Source: Vibrio sp. qd031 (lineage in GTDB: Bacteria > Pseudomonadota > Gammaproteobacteria > Enterobacterales > Vibrionaceae). From it: DNA of 64,000 nucleotides. The position numbers were made by a program, and so were the translations under genes. Positions within the stretch are counted from its first letter, which is position 1. Each line of letters starts with the position of its first letter. The stretch is taken from positions 62,001 to 126,000 of the forward strand of contig NZ_JXQD01000002.1 in NCBI RefSeq assembly GCF_002100145.1, in the 5' to 3' direction. The notes below the pieces were generated by a model. It saw only the letters and a program-made list of their open reading frames with translations, was not told the origin of the DNA and did not search any database. Below, piece by piece: positions 7,537 to 16,591 of the stretch.

Positions 7537-8445
7537 ATGTGGAATTACTCAGACAAGGTCAAAGACCACTTTTTTCAACCGAGAAATGCCAAACAGATTG
7601 ATAATGCGAGTGCCAAAGGCGATGTCGGTTCGCTGAGTTGTGGTGATGCGCTAAGCCTTAGCTTACAGATTGATAAAGAATCCGAAGTAATAACGGATGC
7701 AGGCTTTCAAACCTTTGGTTGTGGCAGTGCCATTGCCTCATCGTCAGCGCTAACAGAGATCATTATTGGCAAGACCATTGAACAAGCACTAGCAGTAACG
7801 AACAACGATATTGCCGAATACCTAGATGGGTTGCCACCAGAGAAGATGCACTGTTCAGTTATGGGCATGGAGGCGCTTAATGCTGCCATCGCAGACTATC
7901 GAGGGGAAAGCATTGAGGATGATCACGAGGAAGGCGAGTTAATTTGTAAGTGTTTTGCCATTGATGATCTGATGATAAAGCGCATCGTGGCTGCGAATAA
8001 TTTGACGACCCTAGAAGAAGTGATCAACTACACCAAAGCGGGTGGAGCGTGTTCATCTTGCCATGAAAAAATTGAATGGGTTTTAGAGGAGTGCGTGTTG
8101 GACAATCCTGTTTCTGCTGTGCAAAGCGCAGAATCGCAAAGCACTGCCATTCCAGAAACCTTTGAAGCTGTAAACGATGATCAGAGTAAGCAGAGAATCG
8201 CAATCATTGAAAAAGTGCTGGATGAGGCTAGACCAGGCATCGTGGCAGATGGGGGGGATATTGCACTGGTTGATGTGGAAGATGACATGGTGTTCGTGCA
8301 CTTATCAGGCGCCTGTAGTGGTTGTGGATTATCGGGACTCACACTCGCCAGTATCGAGAGCAAAATAAGCGCAGCCATAGGTGAATCAATTACGGTGTTC
8401 CCAGTGCAAAGTGGCGCTTTGACTAAGGAGGCTACCTATGGATAA
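7537..8445 (+). CDS. nifU: Fe-S cluster assembly scaffold NifU
   Basis: NifU builds [2Fe-2S] and [4Fe-4S] clusters from sulfur delivered by NifS and passes them to nitrogenase components. The 302-residue protein has the full three-domain layout. The IscU-like domain has Cys35, Cys62 and Cys106. The central [2Fe-2S] domain has Cys137, Cys139, Cys172 and Cys175. The C-terminal Nfu domain has CSGC at 260-263. The ATG at 7537 ([13 protein letters not shown]) fits the family and sits six bases after AAGGAG; an in-frame GTG two codons earlier is less likely. The 3' end overlaps nifS by eight bases. Confidence 0.97.
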   Translation: MWNYSDKVKDHFFQPRNAKQIDNASAKGDVGSLSCGDALSLSLQIDKESEVITDAGFQTFGCGSAIASSSALTEIIIGKTIEQALAVTNNDIAEYLDGLPPEKMHCSVMGMEALNAAIADYRGESIEDDHEEGELICKCFAIDDLMIKRIVAANNLTTLEEVINYTKAGGACSSCHEKIEWVLEECVLDNPVSAVQSAESQSTAIPETFEAVNDDQSKQRIAIIEKVLDEARPGIVADGGDIALVDVEDDMVFVHLSGACSGCGLSGLTLASIESKISAAIGESITVFPVQSGALTKEATYG

Positions 8446-9676
8446 CCTCAATGAAATGCACCATTCAGAGCTAAAAACAGTTTATCTAGATAACAATGCC
8501 ACCACCCAAATTGATCCTGCAGTATTAAAGGCAATGATGCCCTATTTGAGTGAGTTTTATGGAAACCCATCTTCGATTCATCAACAGGGCGCTACAGTGG
8601 GTATGGCGGTTGAAACCGCTCGAGAACAGGTGCAATCGTTAGTGGGGGCACAATACTCTTCTGAGATCATTTTTACCTCTTCCGCTACCGAAGCAACTGC
8701 AACAGCGATCTATTCCGCATTAGAAGCGCTGCCTGATCGAAAAGAGATCGTCACCACTGCGGTAGAGCACCCCGCGACGTTAGAGTTGTGCCAACACATG
8801 GAACGTAAGGGCTACACAGTGCATTACATCGGTGTCGATGGCCGTGGTCGATTGAATCTTAACGAGCTAAAACGCGTGTTAAGTGACAAAGTGGCGGTAG
8901 TCAGCATCATGTGGGCCAATAACGAAACAGGCACTCTTTTCCCCGCAGCCCAAGTGGCAAGGCTTGCGAAGAGCGTTGGTGCGCAAGTGCATGTTGATGC
9001 GGTACAGGTATTAGGTAAATACCCCATTGATGTAAAGTTGACGGACATTGACCTGTTAAGTTTGTCAGGACACAAATTTCACGCCCCTAAAGGCGTTGGG
9101 GCGCTGTACCTTAGACGCGGTACACGCTTTCGCCCGCTCTTTAGGGGAGGTCATCAAGAGCGAGGACGTCGTGCAGGCACTGAAAACTGCGCGTCGATTG
9201 TAGGACTAGGAAAAGCGGCGGAGCTGGCCGAGATTTCGCTCGACGCCGACATTAGCCGAATTGCCATGATGCGAGATAGGCTGGAGAAAGGTATTTTAGC
9301 CCGCATACCCAATACCTTTGTCACAGGTAACCCTTTAGAAAGAGTGCCCAATACCGCCAATATTGCTGTGGAGTATATAGAGGGAGAAGCGCTTTTATTA
9401 ATGATGAACCATGTAGGCATTGCCGCATCGTCGGGCTCTGCCTGTACCTCAGGCTCGTTAGAGCCATCACATGTAATGAAAGCAATGGCAATCCCTCTCA
9501 CAGCGGCCCATGGAACGTTACGTTTTTCGTTATCGCGTTTCACTCAAGATGACGATATTGATCATGTGTTAGAGCATCTACCTCCTATTGTCGAGCGTTT
9601 AAGGAGCATGTCGCCTTATTGGAATAGCCGCGACAATGTTGGTAGTGAAGCAAGCTTTAACCCTGCTTACGGATAA
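8438..9676 (+). CDS. nifS: Cysteine desulfurase NifS
   Basis: NifS is a PLP enzyme that removes sulfur from L-cysteine for NifU. The protein has 412 residues. The PLP lysine is Lys213 in [10 protein letters not shown], and the catalytic cysteine is Cys336 in [10 protein letters not shown]. The N-terminal YLDNNATT and GNPSS motifs are intact. The start overlaps nifU; Met7 is an alternative. The C-terminal tail after about residue 390 is longer than in some homologues. It follows nifU as in Klebsiella and Azotobacter. Confidence 0.97.
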   Translation: MDNLNEMHHSELKTVYLDNNATTQIDPAVLKAMMPYLSEFYGNPSSIHQQGATVGMAVETAREQVQSLVGAQYSSEIIFTSSATEATATAIYSALEALPDRKEIVTTAVEHPATLELCQHMERKGYTVHYIGVDGRGRLNLNELKRVLSDKVAVVSIMWANNETGTLFPAAQVARLAKSVGAQVHVDAVQVLGKYPIDVKLTDIDLLSLSGHKFHAPKGVGALYLRRGTRFRPLFRGGHQERGRRAGTENCASIVGLGKAAELAEISLDADISRIAMMRDRLEKGILARIPNTFVTGNPLERVPNTANIAVEYIEGEALLLMMNHVGIAASSGSACTSGSLEPSHVMKAMAIPLTAAHGTLRFSLSRFTQDDDIDHVLEHLPPIVERLRSMSPYWNSRDNVGSEASFNPAYG

Positions 9677-9689
9677 AGGGGCGGGTAGC

Positions 9690-10820
9690 ATGAGTAACCA
9701 CAAACACGTCACCATTAACGACACCACATTACGCGATGGCGAACAGAGCCCCGGTGTGGCTTTTACCCGCGATGAAAAAGTCGCGATAGCCCTGGGTTTA
9801 GAAAGTATAGGGATAAAAGAGCTCGAAATAGGCATTCCAGTAATGGGTCGACATGAGCAAGAGACCATTGCAACCATAACTGAGTCGCTGACTACGGCAA
9901 AATCCATGGCTTGGTGCCGAATGCATCGCAGTGATATTGAAGCTGCGCGCGGCATAGGATTGCACTGGTTAGATCTTTCTATCCCGGCCTCTGGGCAGCA
10001 GATAACGCATAAGTTAAGTTTTTTATCGCACAGGGAATATTTCTCTCATGTGAGCGACCAGATCAAAACTGCCGTCGATTACGGTTTTAATGTCTGTCTC
10101 GGTATGGAAGACGCGTCACGGGCCGATATTGACCTGTTGTTCAGACTTACTGATGTCGCACAGGGTGCTGGAGCAAAACGTATGCGATTCGCCGATACAT
10201 TAGGCGTGCTTGATCCGCAAACTACTTCTCTATATATCGAGGCGTTAAATCGACACAGTGACCTATCGATTGAGATGCACGCCCACAACGATCTGGGATT
10301 AGCAACAGCCAATACACTTGCGGCGATCGAAGCCGGAGCCAACTCGGTAAATACAACTGTGGTTGGGTTGGGAGAGCGAGCGGGCAATGCTGCGCTAGAG
10401 GAAGTCGCAGTAGCCTTGTCGGTATTAGGAAAAGCTGACAGTGGTATCAATTTACATGCGCTGCCGACCCTGTGTGAGCTTGTCAATCAAACCTGTGGCC
10501 GAGTTACAGGGCCGCAAAAAGCCATTGTAGGAGGCAGTGTGTTTACTCATGAGTCTGGTATCCATGTCGATGGGTTGGTCAAAGACATACATAACTATCA
10601 AGGATTTTCGCCACAGTTGGTCGGTCGGCAACACTCGGTGGTGCTTGGGAAGCATTCGGGTAATACAGCAATCTCTACCGTATACAAGCAATTAGGGATT
10701 GAACTGTCAAAAGCTCAGTGCGAGCTGCTAAGAGGTAATTTGCGTTTTTGGGCAGAGTCCAATAAGTCGATCCCTACTGAAGCCGACCTATATCGATTGG
10801 CGCAGATAAGCCTTGCTTAG
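9690..10820 (+). CDS. nifV: Homocitrate synthase NifV
   Basis: NifV condenses acetyl-CoA with 2-oxoglutarate to give homocitrate, the organic ligand of FeMo-co. The protein has 376 residues from ATG 9690 (MSNHKHVTINDTTLRDGEQ). The LRDGEQSPGVAF motif lies near the N-terminus, HAHNDLG provides metal-binding histidines, and GERAGNAALEEV is typical of the isopropylmalate/homocitrate synthase family. There is no LeuA-type C-terminal regulatory domain, which supports NifV over LeuA. AAGGGGCGG precedes the ATG. An upstream in-frame start inside nifS is not supported. Confidence 0.96.
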   Translation: MSNHKHVTINDTTLRDGEQSPGVAFTRDEKVAIALGLESIGIKELEIGIPVMGRHEQETIATITESLTTAKSMAWCRMHRSDIEAARGIGLHWLDLSIPASGQQITHKLSFLSHREYFSHVSDQIKTAVDYGFNVCLGMEDASRADIDLLFRLTDVAQGAGAKRMRFADTLGVLDPQTTSLYIEALNRHSDLSIEMHAHNDLGLATANTLAAIEAGANSVNTTVVGLGERAGNAALEEVAVALSVLGKADSGINLHALPTLCELVNQTCGRVTGPQKAIVGGSVFTHESGIHVDGLVKDIHNYQGFSPQLVGRQHSVVLGKHSGNTAISTVYKQLGIELSKAQCELLRGNLRFWAESNKSIPTEADLYRLAQISLA

Positions 10821-10857
10821 TGCGTTAGAACGCGAGTGTTTGATCGAGGAGCGGACG

Positions 10858-11127
10858 ATGAATAGTGAATTAAGTACGCAATTGAGTGAGTTGGTCAGTG
10901 CTGAAGGGTTTTGCGACTTTTTGAACGTTGAGTATGACCCAGTTGTGTTGCAACGCAAACGGATCCCGCTGCTGAGAATGTTTCACCACATATTAGATTC
11001 GTTGCAGGATGAACCGACGTTTGAAGAGTATCAAAAAGCACTGCGCATTGCTTACCGGCAAATCGTTAGTGGTAACGAATTGTCATTTACCGCAAGCCAA
11101 TGCAATGGCTGTAGTGATTGTGATTAA
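10858..11127 (+). CDS. nifW: Nitrogenase-stabilising protein NifW with a Cys-rich tail
   Basis: The protein has 89 residues from ATG 10858, preceded by GAGGAGCGG. NifW associates with the MoFe protein and is thought to protect or mature it. The body (SAEGFCDFLNVEYDP...LLRMFHHILD...ALRIAYRQIV) matches the NifW family. The C-terminus ends CNGCSDCD, giving C-x2-C-x2-C, which I do not recall in Klebsiella or Azotobacter NifW. It may bind metal or have redox properties. It lies between nifV and nifZ, in the standard order. Confidence 0.88.
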   Translation: MNSELSTQLSELVSAEGFCDFLNVEYDPVVLQRKRIPLLRMFHHILDSLQDEPTFEEYQKALRIAYRQIVSGNELSFTASQCNGCSDCD

Positions 11128-11141
11128 AGGGGGGACAAGAC

Positions 11142-11627
11142 ATGGAGTGTTTTAAAGCGCGTTTTATTAATGGTTCTAGGGTACGCCTGATCCGAAACAT
11201 TAGAAATGATGGCAGTTTTAGGGACAGCGCTAAGGGTGAGTTGCTGGTAGAGGAGGGGGAGTTAGGGATCATTAGAAGTTCAGGCTATTTTTTGCAGGAT
11301 CAAGTGGTCTATCAGATCTATTTTCCCGACATAGAGAAAACGGTAGGGGTTCGAGATAACGAAGTGATTGATAGTGAGCTGCCGTGGATACCCTGCCAAT
11401 TTCGCTCCCTAGAACAAGCGCAATTAACTCTGTCGTTAAAGATGCGTGGCGAAATCATTGCAAAAAAAGGGGATTTGGTTGAAGTGTATCGAGTATTCAG
11501 GGATCTAGAAACGGGCGGTGTCGAATACTTAGTTAACGTGGCCAATGAACGGATTTGGCTAGACGCAAAAGTGCTTACATTGCCGCAAAAGCCGTTACAT
11601 ATTCAGGGGGCAATCAGTCATGGATAA
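11142..11627 (+). CDS. nifZ: NifZ, P-cluster maturation protein
   Basis: NifZ assists formation of the second P-cluster in the MoFe protein. The protein has 161 residues, similar to the roughly 150-160 of other NifZ proteins. Two related halves are visible. Residues about 10-75 contain GSRVRLIRNIRNDGSF and YQIYFPDIEKTVGVRDNEVI, and residues about 100-150 contain GDLVEVYRVFRD and YLVNVANERIWLDAKVL. Both look like small beta-barrel domains. AAGGGGGGAC precedes the ATG, and the 3' end overlaps nifM by eight bases. Confidence 0.92.
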   Translation: MECFKARFINGSRVRLIRNIRNDGSFRDSAKGELLVEEGELGIIRSSGYFLQDQVVYQIYFPDIEKTVGVRDNEVIDSELPWIPCQFRSLEQAQLTLSLKMRGEIIAKKGDLVEVYRVFRDLETGGVEYLVNVANERIWLDAKVLTLPQKPLHIQGAISHG

Positions 11628-12462
11628 CGCAATGTATATGCAACAAAAACGGCGTTACCTTAACGCAAAAATAGCGACTGAAAAGTATCGTTTAAATTTA
11701 GAGTTCCTTTCTTTAGAGCAGCGCAAAGACGTTGATGTAGCAACAAACCAGCTTGTAGTGTTACAGCAAAAAATTCTAGCCTCAAAGGAAGCACTGCAGG
11801 TGCAGGTTGACGCGCTTGAAGTGTCAAAGGCTTTCCAACAGTGTGTGGAGAATTTTGATACGACAGAAGCATTTAATACAGCGTTAAGCAGTCAAGCGAT
11901 TACCGAAGAGGGGTATAAGCGCGCGCTTAAAGAGCAGCTCCATTGTGAGAAAGTGCTCGGTCTTGTCGCGGCGAATATTCCTGCACTCAGTCGTGAGCAC
12001 GCCCTCGAGTATTATCAAAAGCATAGGCTCAATTTTTCTCGCTCTACCACCTGGAAGCTCAATCAGATTTTGATCACCATTAACGACGAGTTTGAGGACA
12101 ATATTCGTATTAATGCCGAAAAACGTATTAAGTCTGTCTTCTTACTTTCTCAGACAACGCCTTTTTCGGAGCTCGCCCTGAAGTACTCAGAATGCCCAAG
12201 TGCGGTAGAAAGTGGCCATTTGGGCTGGTGTGAGGAGGAGAAACTCTTCCCGCAAATTACAGACGCGCTCTACAACCTAAAAGCGGGGCAAATTAGTCAC
12301 CCGATTGAAACAGAAGTTGGTTTCCACCTTGTTAAGTGGGAGCAAAAGAAAGCGCCTTATGTGGCGAGCTTTGATGAAGTGTATCCGTATTTAGAAGAAA
12401 AGCATCAAGATAGAGCCACGGCATACATACAACGTCAATGGCTAAGCCAATTAGCGTCATAG
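11620..12462 (+). CDS. nifM: NifM, parvulin-type peptidyl-prolyl isomerase for NifH maturation
   Basis: NifM is needed to make active Fe protein in Klebsiella and Azotobacter. The protein has 280 residues. The N-terminal half is helical. The C-terminal parvulin domain spans about residues 140-250, with FSELALKYSECPSAVESGHLGW, LKAGQISHPIETEVGFHLVKW and other hallmarks of the rotamase fold. There is no signal peptide, so it is cytoplasmic, unlike SurA or PrsA. The ATG overlaps nifZ. It is the last nif gene before modA. Confidence 0.93.
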   Translation: MDNAMYMQQKRRYLNAKIATEKYRLNLEFLSLEQRKDVDVATNQLVVLQQKILASKEALQVQVDALEVSKAFQQCVENFDTTEAFNTALSSQAITEEGYKRALKEQLHCEKVLGLVAANIPALSREHALEYYQKHRLNFSRSTTWKLNQILITINDEFEDNIRINAEKRIKSVFLLSQTTPFSELALKYSECPSAVESGHLGWCEEEKLFPQITDALYNLKAGQISHPIETEVGFHLVKWEQKKAPYVASFDEVYPYLEEKHQDRATAYIQRQWLSQLAS

Positions 12463-12478
12463 TGATGAAGAGGTGTCT

Positions 12479-13225
12479 ATGTGTTTGAAGAAATTAAGAT
12501 TTATCATTGCATTATCTATGGTGACGTTGTCACTAAATGTAAGCGCAGATACGGTTCGCGTCGCAGTGGCCAACAACTTTTTTGGCCCACTTAAAGCGTT
12601 AGCTATCGATTATAAAGAGTACAGTGGTGATGAACTCATTGTGAGCACTGGCTCAACCGGGCAGTTGTATGCACAAATCACGCAAGGTGCGCCGTTTGAT
12701 GTTTTTCTCTCTGCCGATGCCGCCAGGCCACAGAAACTTGTGGACGCGGGACTTGCGATCCACCCCTTCACGTACGCGTATGGACAGTTGGTGTTTTGGT
12801 CGTTGGATCCTTCTCTTCTAAGCAATGATGCTTCTTCATTGACGTCTGCAGGAATACATTATTTAGCGCTGCCTAATCCGAAACTGGCTCCTTATGGCGC
12901 GGCTGCAATACAAGTTATGGAAAAAACCAACGATTATGCTTCTTTGAAATCTAAATTGGTGGAAGGAAAAAACCTGAGTGTGGTGTATCAGTTTGTGACC
13001 ACGGGTAATGCGCAAGCGGGGTTTCTCTCAATGTCTCAGATATATCGAGATGGAGAGTTTATTGACGGGTCGGTTTGGGTGATCCCAAGCAGTTACTACC
13101 AGCCGATTGCGCAAAATGCGGTAATTTTGTCAGCAGCGATAGACAACAACGCAGTAAGCATGTTTGTTGACTATTTAAAAGGACCAAGAGCCAAGCAGAT
13201 TATGTCTGAATTTGGGTACTTGTAG
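12479..13225 (+). CDS. modA: Molybdate-binding periplasmic protein ModA
   Basis: ModA is the solute-binding component of the molybdate ABC transporter. The protein has 248 residues. A signal peptide of about 24 residues (KKLRF, hydrophobic core, cleavage near NVSA-DTV) is followed by the family motifs ANNFFGPLKAL, STGSTGQLYAQI and GAPFDVFLSADAARP. The ATG at 12479 is chosen because GAAGAGG lies six bases upstream; GTG two codons earlier is the alternative. It follows nifM by 16 bases, so it is probably transcribed with the nif genes rather than from a separate ModE-controlled promoter. Confidence 0.95.
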   Translation: MCLKKLRFIIALSMVTLSLNVSADTVRVAVANNFFGPLKALAIDYKEYSGDELIVSTGSTGQLYAQITQGAPFDVFLSADAARPQKLVDAGLAIHPFTYAYGQLVFWSLDPSLLSNDASSLTSAGIHYLALPNPKLAPYGAAAIQVMEKTNDYASLKSKLVEGKNLSVVYQFVTTGNAQAGFLSMSQIYRDGEFIDGSVWVIPSSYYQPIAQNAVILSAAIDNNAVSMFVDYLKGPRAKQIMSEFGYL

Positions 13226-13235
13226 GGGCTGTGCT

Positions 13236-13913
13236 ATGGCCAACATTGATATTACGGTAGTTACCACAACGCTAAAGCTCGCTCTAGTGGTAACGAGTTG
13301 GTTGCTGCTTATTGCCATACCCATAGCTTGGTGGTTAGCGACAACGACCAACAGGCATAAAAGCATGGTTTCAGCGTTACTGACGCTCCCAATGGTATTG
13401 CCCCCTACAGTGCTAGGATTTTATTTGTTGGTTTTAATGGGGCCTAACGGACCAGTGGGAAAAGCCATGCTAGCGCTGGGTATTAGCCAACTCCCTTTTT
13501 CCTTTGCTGGAATAGCCATTGCGTGCATTGTTCACTCTTTGCCTTTTGTGTTACAGCCACTGCAAAACGCTTTTGAATCAATTGGTAAGCAGCCAGCAGA
13601 GGCGGCAGCCACACTCCGTGCCTCGCCACTTGATACTTTCTTTAGTGTTTCTCTACCATTAGCATGGCCTGGCGTGTTTTCGGCTATGGTAATGGGGTTT
13701 TGTCACACACTAGGAGAGTTTGGAGTGGTACTAATGATTGGCGGTAATATACCCGGTAAGACGAGGGTTATTTCTGTTGAAATATACAACCATGCTGAGG
13801 CGTTGGAATACGGTAAGGCCCATATACTCGCAGGGGGAATGGTCCTTTTTTCTTTTTGCGCTTTACTTTTGATGCAGTGGCTTAATCAGCGCTACAGCAT
13901 GATTAATGAGTAA
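13236..13913 (+). CDS. modB: Molybdate ABC transporter permease ModB
   Basis: ModB is the inner-membrane channel of the molybdate importer. The protein has 225 residues from ATG 13236. It has about five hydrophobic segments, and the EAA loop that contacts ModC is seen as EAAATLRASPLDTFFSVSLPLAWPG around residues 110-135. FCHTLGEFGVVLMIGGNIPGKT is typical of ModB. The 3' end overlaps modC by eight bases. Confidence 0.95.
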   Translation: MANIDITVVTTTLKLALVVTSWLLLIAIPIAWWLATTTNRHKSMVSALLTLPMVLPPTVLGFYLLVLMGPNGPVGKAMLALGISQLPFSFAGIAIACIVHSLPFVLQPLQNAFESIGKQPAEAAATLRASPLDTFFSVSLPLAWPGVFSAMVMGFCHTLGEFGVVLMIGGNIPGKTRVISVEIYNHAEALEYGKAHILAGGMVLFSFCALLLMQWLNQRYSMINE

Positions 13914-15030
13914 CGTCACAATGCAGCAATTTGATAATGATCCATCTTACTCGCTACCAATTAAATTACAGATAAATCTTAGTTATGACGGTTTTACACT
14001 TGCCACTAATTTGGCGCTGCCTAGAAGAGGTGTAACCGTGTTATTCGGTCACTCAGGGTCGGGGAAAACCACCTGCTTAAGAGTATTAGCGGGTCTTGAA
14101 CGCTCAGCGACTGGGCGTGTCGTCGTAGGAGACAGCGTTTGGCAAGACAGCGAACGAAACATCTTTATGCCAACGTATACAAGGGAAATAGGCTACGTAT
14201 TTCAAGAGTCTAGTCTGTTTCCTCATTTATCGGTATTTGACAACTTAAACTACGGCTACAAAAGGATCGACAAACAAAAGCGTCAAATCGAGCTTGAAGA
14301 TGTCTGTGAATTGCTCAATATTACTCGCCTTCTAGAACGTAGACCTAACCAACTGTCGGGTGGGGAAAAGCAGCGTGTTTCTATCGCTAGAGCTTTATTG
14401 ACATCACCCAAGCTGCTATTAATGGATGAGCCGCTATCGGCACTGGATAACTTAATCAAAACCGAGATCTTACCTTACCTAGAAAAACTCCATCAACGGC
14501 TATCAATTCCGGTTATTTACGTCACGCACTCTATAGACGAATTAGCCAGGTTAGCTGACCATGTGGTGATGTTTTCGAACGGGCAGGTCACGCGATCGGG
14601 GAAGGCGGTAGACATTCTGTGTGATCCAACGTTTAGTGCGCAGTTTGGTGAGCGAAGTGGCGCGATTTTCGATACCAAAGTAGTCAAAAAGGAAATTGAT
14701 GACATAACGCTGCTATCAATTGAAGATGGGCCAATACTTTATGTACCAAAACGTCATGAAAAAATTGGCGACCAAGTACGATGTAGGATCTTGGCAACGG
14801 ATGTCAGCGTATGTATTGACTATCCAAAACACTCTTCTATCTTAAATATCCTAGAAGCGACAGTAGATCAAATTGTAGAGTCTCATCGCACAGGCGAATT
14901 GTTATTAATCTTAGAGTTAGCGAGTGGCATTAAACTGCAGTCTTTTGTGACTACACGCTCGATTCGGTTGCTTGGTATCAAGGCAGGGATGTCTTTGTGG
15001 GTTCAAATTAAAGCGGTCTCTATTTGTTAG
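13906..15030 (+). CDS. modC: Molybdate ABC transporter ATP-binding protein ModC
   Basis: ModC is the ATPase of the molybdate importer. The protein has 374 residues. Walker A GHSGSGKTT is at 48-56, the ABC signature LSGGEKQR at 150-157, and Walker B LLLMDEP at about 170-176. A switch histidine follows in VIYVTHS. The C-terminal region from about residue 300 is a Mop/TOBE molybdate-binding domain. It is the last gene of the nif-mod unit; no strong terminator is visible right after it, and the sequence downstream is degenerate. Confidence 0.95.
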   Translation: MSNVTMQQFDNDPSYSLPIKLQINLSYDGFTLATNLALPRRGVTVLFGHSGSGKTTCLRVLAGLERSATGRVVVGDSVWQDSERNIFMPTYTREIGYVFQESSLFPHLSVFDNLNYGYKRIDKQKRQIELEDVCELLNITRLLERRPNQLSGGEKQRVSIARALLTSPKLLLMDEPLSALDNLIKTEILPYLEKLHQRLSIPVIYVTHSIDELARLADHVVMFSNGQVTRSGKAVDILCDPTFSAQFGERSGAIFDTKVVKKEIDDITLLSIEDGPILYVPKRHEKIGDQVRCRILATDVSVCIDYPKHSSILNILEATVDQIVESHRTGELLLILELASGIKLQSFVTTRSIRLLGIKAGMSLWVQIKAVSIC

Positions 15031-15386
15031 CAAAGGCCGAAACCTAATAGGCTTCAACATTAAGTATTATGGTGCCGATTGCATGGTGTATTCCCGCAAA
15101 AAAACTGTAGAGGTCATCAACAAACAGTTACAAAAGTGTCACTCTGGCAATGCTTATCAGGGATTGGGGTTTAACGAGCAGATCTAGCTCGAAGTGATCA
15201 GCACCAGCTAGACTGGACACATTAATAGGCGACATTTTTTAGCTCACAGTTCACAACTCACTGGGGTCATATTGGATGGTTCCAACTTTCCTTACGTGGA
15301 AAAAACTCTCGACATACACGTTAGTTTTCCTCATGTTGAACTCCAGTTCTATGTTGCAAGCGTGGAATTATCTAGCTTACGGCTAG
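15031..15386. other. Gene-free boundary segment with a possible IS3 transposase remnant
   Basis: No intact gene is seen. On the minus strand, about 15335 down to 15260, a short reading reads VYVESFFHVRKVGTI, which resembles the xxESFF(H)SLK segment near the C-terminus of IS3-family OrfB transposases. It is followed by stops and a fragment MSPINVS that could correspond to the SPINYE end of such proteins. The match is short and degraded, so this is only suggestive of an old insertion sequence at the right edge of the nif island. Confidence 0.3.
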
Positions 15387-16237
15387 TTGCTAAGTGACGA
15401 TAATGAGGTACACAGTTATTTAATGAGAGTTGACTCAGGCCGCTTGGCGGAGCTAATGGCCGGCGCTGGGATTAGAATGTCGCATTTCCCTCACTTGTAT
15501 ACCGACGGTAAAGTATTGCCTAAAGCCGGTTTTGATTCAAACGAGCTTAACTCCGTACCTCTGTTATTGCTCTCAGGGACCAACGAAACGAGTTTACGAG
15601 CTTCTCGAAATGGGAGGAGGAGTTTATGGGGAAAGTGGATGAAGGCTCGCCAACGTTGTGGAATCAATATCAGTTTGTGAACACCTATGGGAATGCATTT
15701 TACCACCAATTTAACACTCATGAGGTCCCGCGAACTATATCCGACTCATACGAAGCGCCTATCTATATTGCTAGCGTCGCTGTCGGCAATAACCCGTTGG
15801 TTGTGGGCCAAAAAGCCGCAACGATTGGTAATTACCATGGGATTTGGAAACCTTTATTGACCCAACAGGCTCCTGGGTATTTTGAAGGCGATGTTGCGGA
15901 TGTATTGGCCGAGCCAGGCTCGGTAGAGTTGTCGCGCGTGTTTCGGGAATACCTCAAGCAATTCGTCCACTCTGGAGAGCTTGCAGCAGCGGGGTACATC
16001 GAGTGGCCGCGTTGGGATGCTGAGTCATCACAACAATTGGTGTTTGATGCTTCTCCAAATAATGCGGTGATCTATGCCGAGTCTAACACACTGACCAGCG
16101 CAGATATCCTCTCGTTGATGGATAGCGATCGTTCTCTACTCGAAGAAGACAAGCAGCATGTTATCCAAACTATCTTAAACGGGCGTTGGTTTAGTGGTCC
16201 ATTGGATAGCCATTATAAATATGCCTCTCTATGGTAA
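15387..16237 (+). pseudogene. 5'-truncated, frameshifted type B carboxylesterase
   Basis: Two overlapping reading frames together give the C-terminal part of a carboxylesterase/para-nitrobenzyl esterase. The first frame gives FPHLYTDGKVLPKAGF and NSVPLLLLSGTNET. After about base 15591 the homology moves to the frame giving FSKWEEEFMGKVDEG and continues to PTLWNQYQFVNTYGNAFYHQF and the stop at 16237. The N-terminal catalytic serine region is missing. The shift is consistent with one or two lost bases. The remaining protein could be made from an ATG at 15626 (203 residues) but lacks the nucleophile, so function is unlikely. Confidence 0.75.
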
Positions 16238-16591
16238 AAGCGCATTTTGTACTGTTGTAATAAGTAGTGGCCACAATTTCTTGGCCACTACCTAACGGTG
16301 TTCTGTTGCTATTACAATTGGTTCATATAAGATTCACTCTATACCCTTTGGGATATTGTCCCAACAACAATGGACTTTCGGATGCGTGAGTGAGCTTGTT
16401 GCGGCAGTTTCAGTTGTTTGACTTTATCGTTATCTATTAGGGCTACTTAAAGGCTAACATCAATGTAATGGCTGTATATCTTGCTGCAATGTAAAGAGCT
16501 AACGGTTGGACAACGCGTGAATAATTGCACGAAAAACACGACTCGCCTGTACGGATGCCGTGCAAATTGAATTCACTTTGAAGTAGGACGA
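16238..16591. other. Intergenic region without a recognisable gene
   Basis: About 350 bases between the esterase remnant and the convergent lipoprotein gene. The only clear structure is the hairpin at 16264-16291. I saw no coding remnant, RNA gene or repeat array in the rest. Confidence 0.6.
16264..16291. terminator. Perfect hairpin after the esterase remnant
   Basis: GTAGTGGCCA (16264-16273) pairs perfectly with TGGCCACTAC (16282-16291) around an eight-base loop. There is no downstream T run, so it may be only a weak terminator or a relic of one. Its position, 27 bases after the esterase stop, is typical for a 3' end structure. Confidence 0.55.

Noticed and set aside
7397..7636. 79-codon open frame across the nifU promoter
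   Set aside because: It overlaps the sigma-54 promoter and the nifU start in another frame, and has no similarity to known proteins.
9154..9543. 129-codon open frame antisense to nifS
   Set aside because: It lies wholly within nifS, has no recognisable motif or ribosome site, and nifS is clearly the real gene.
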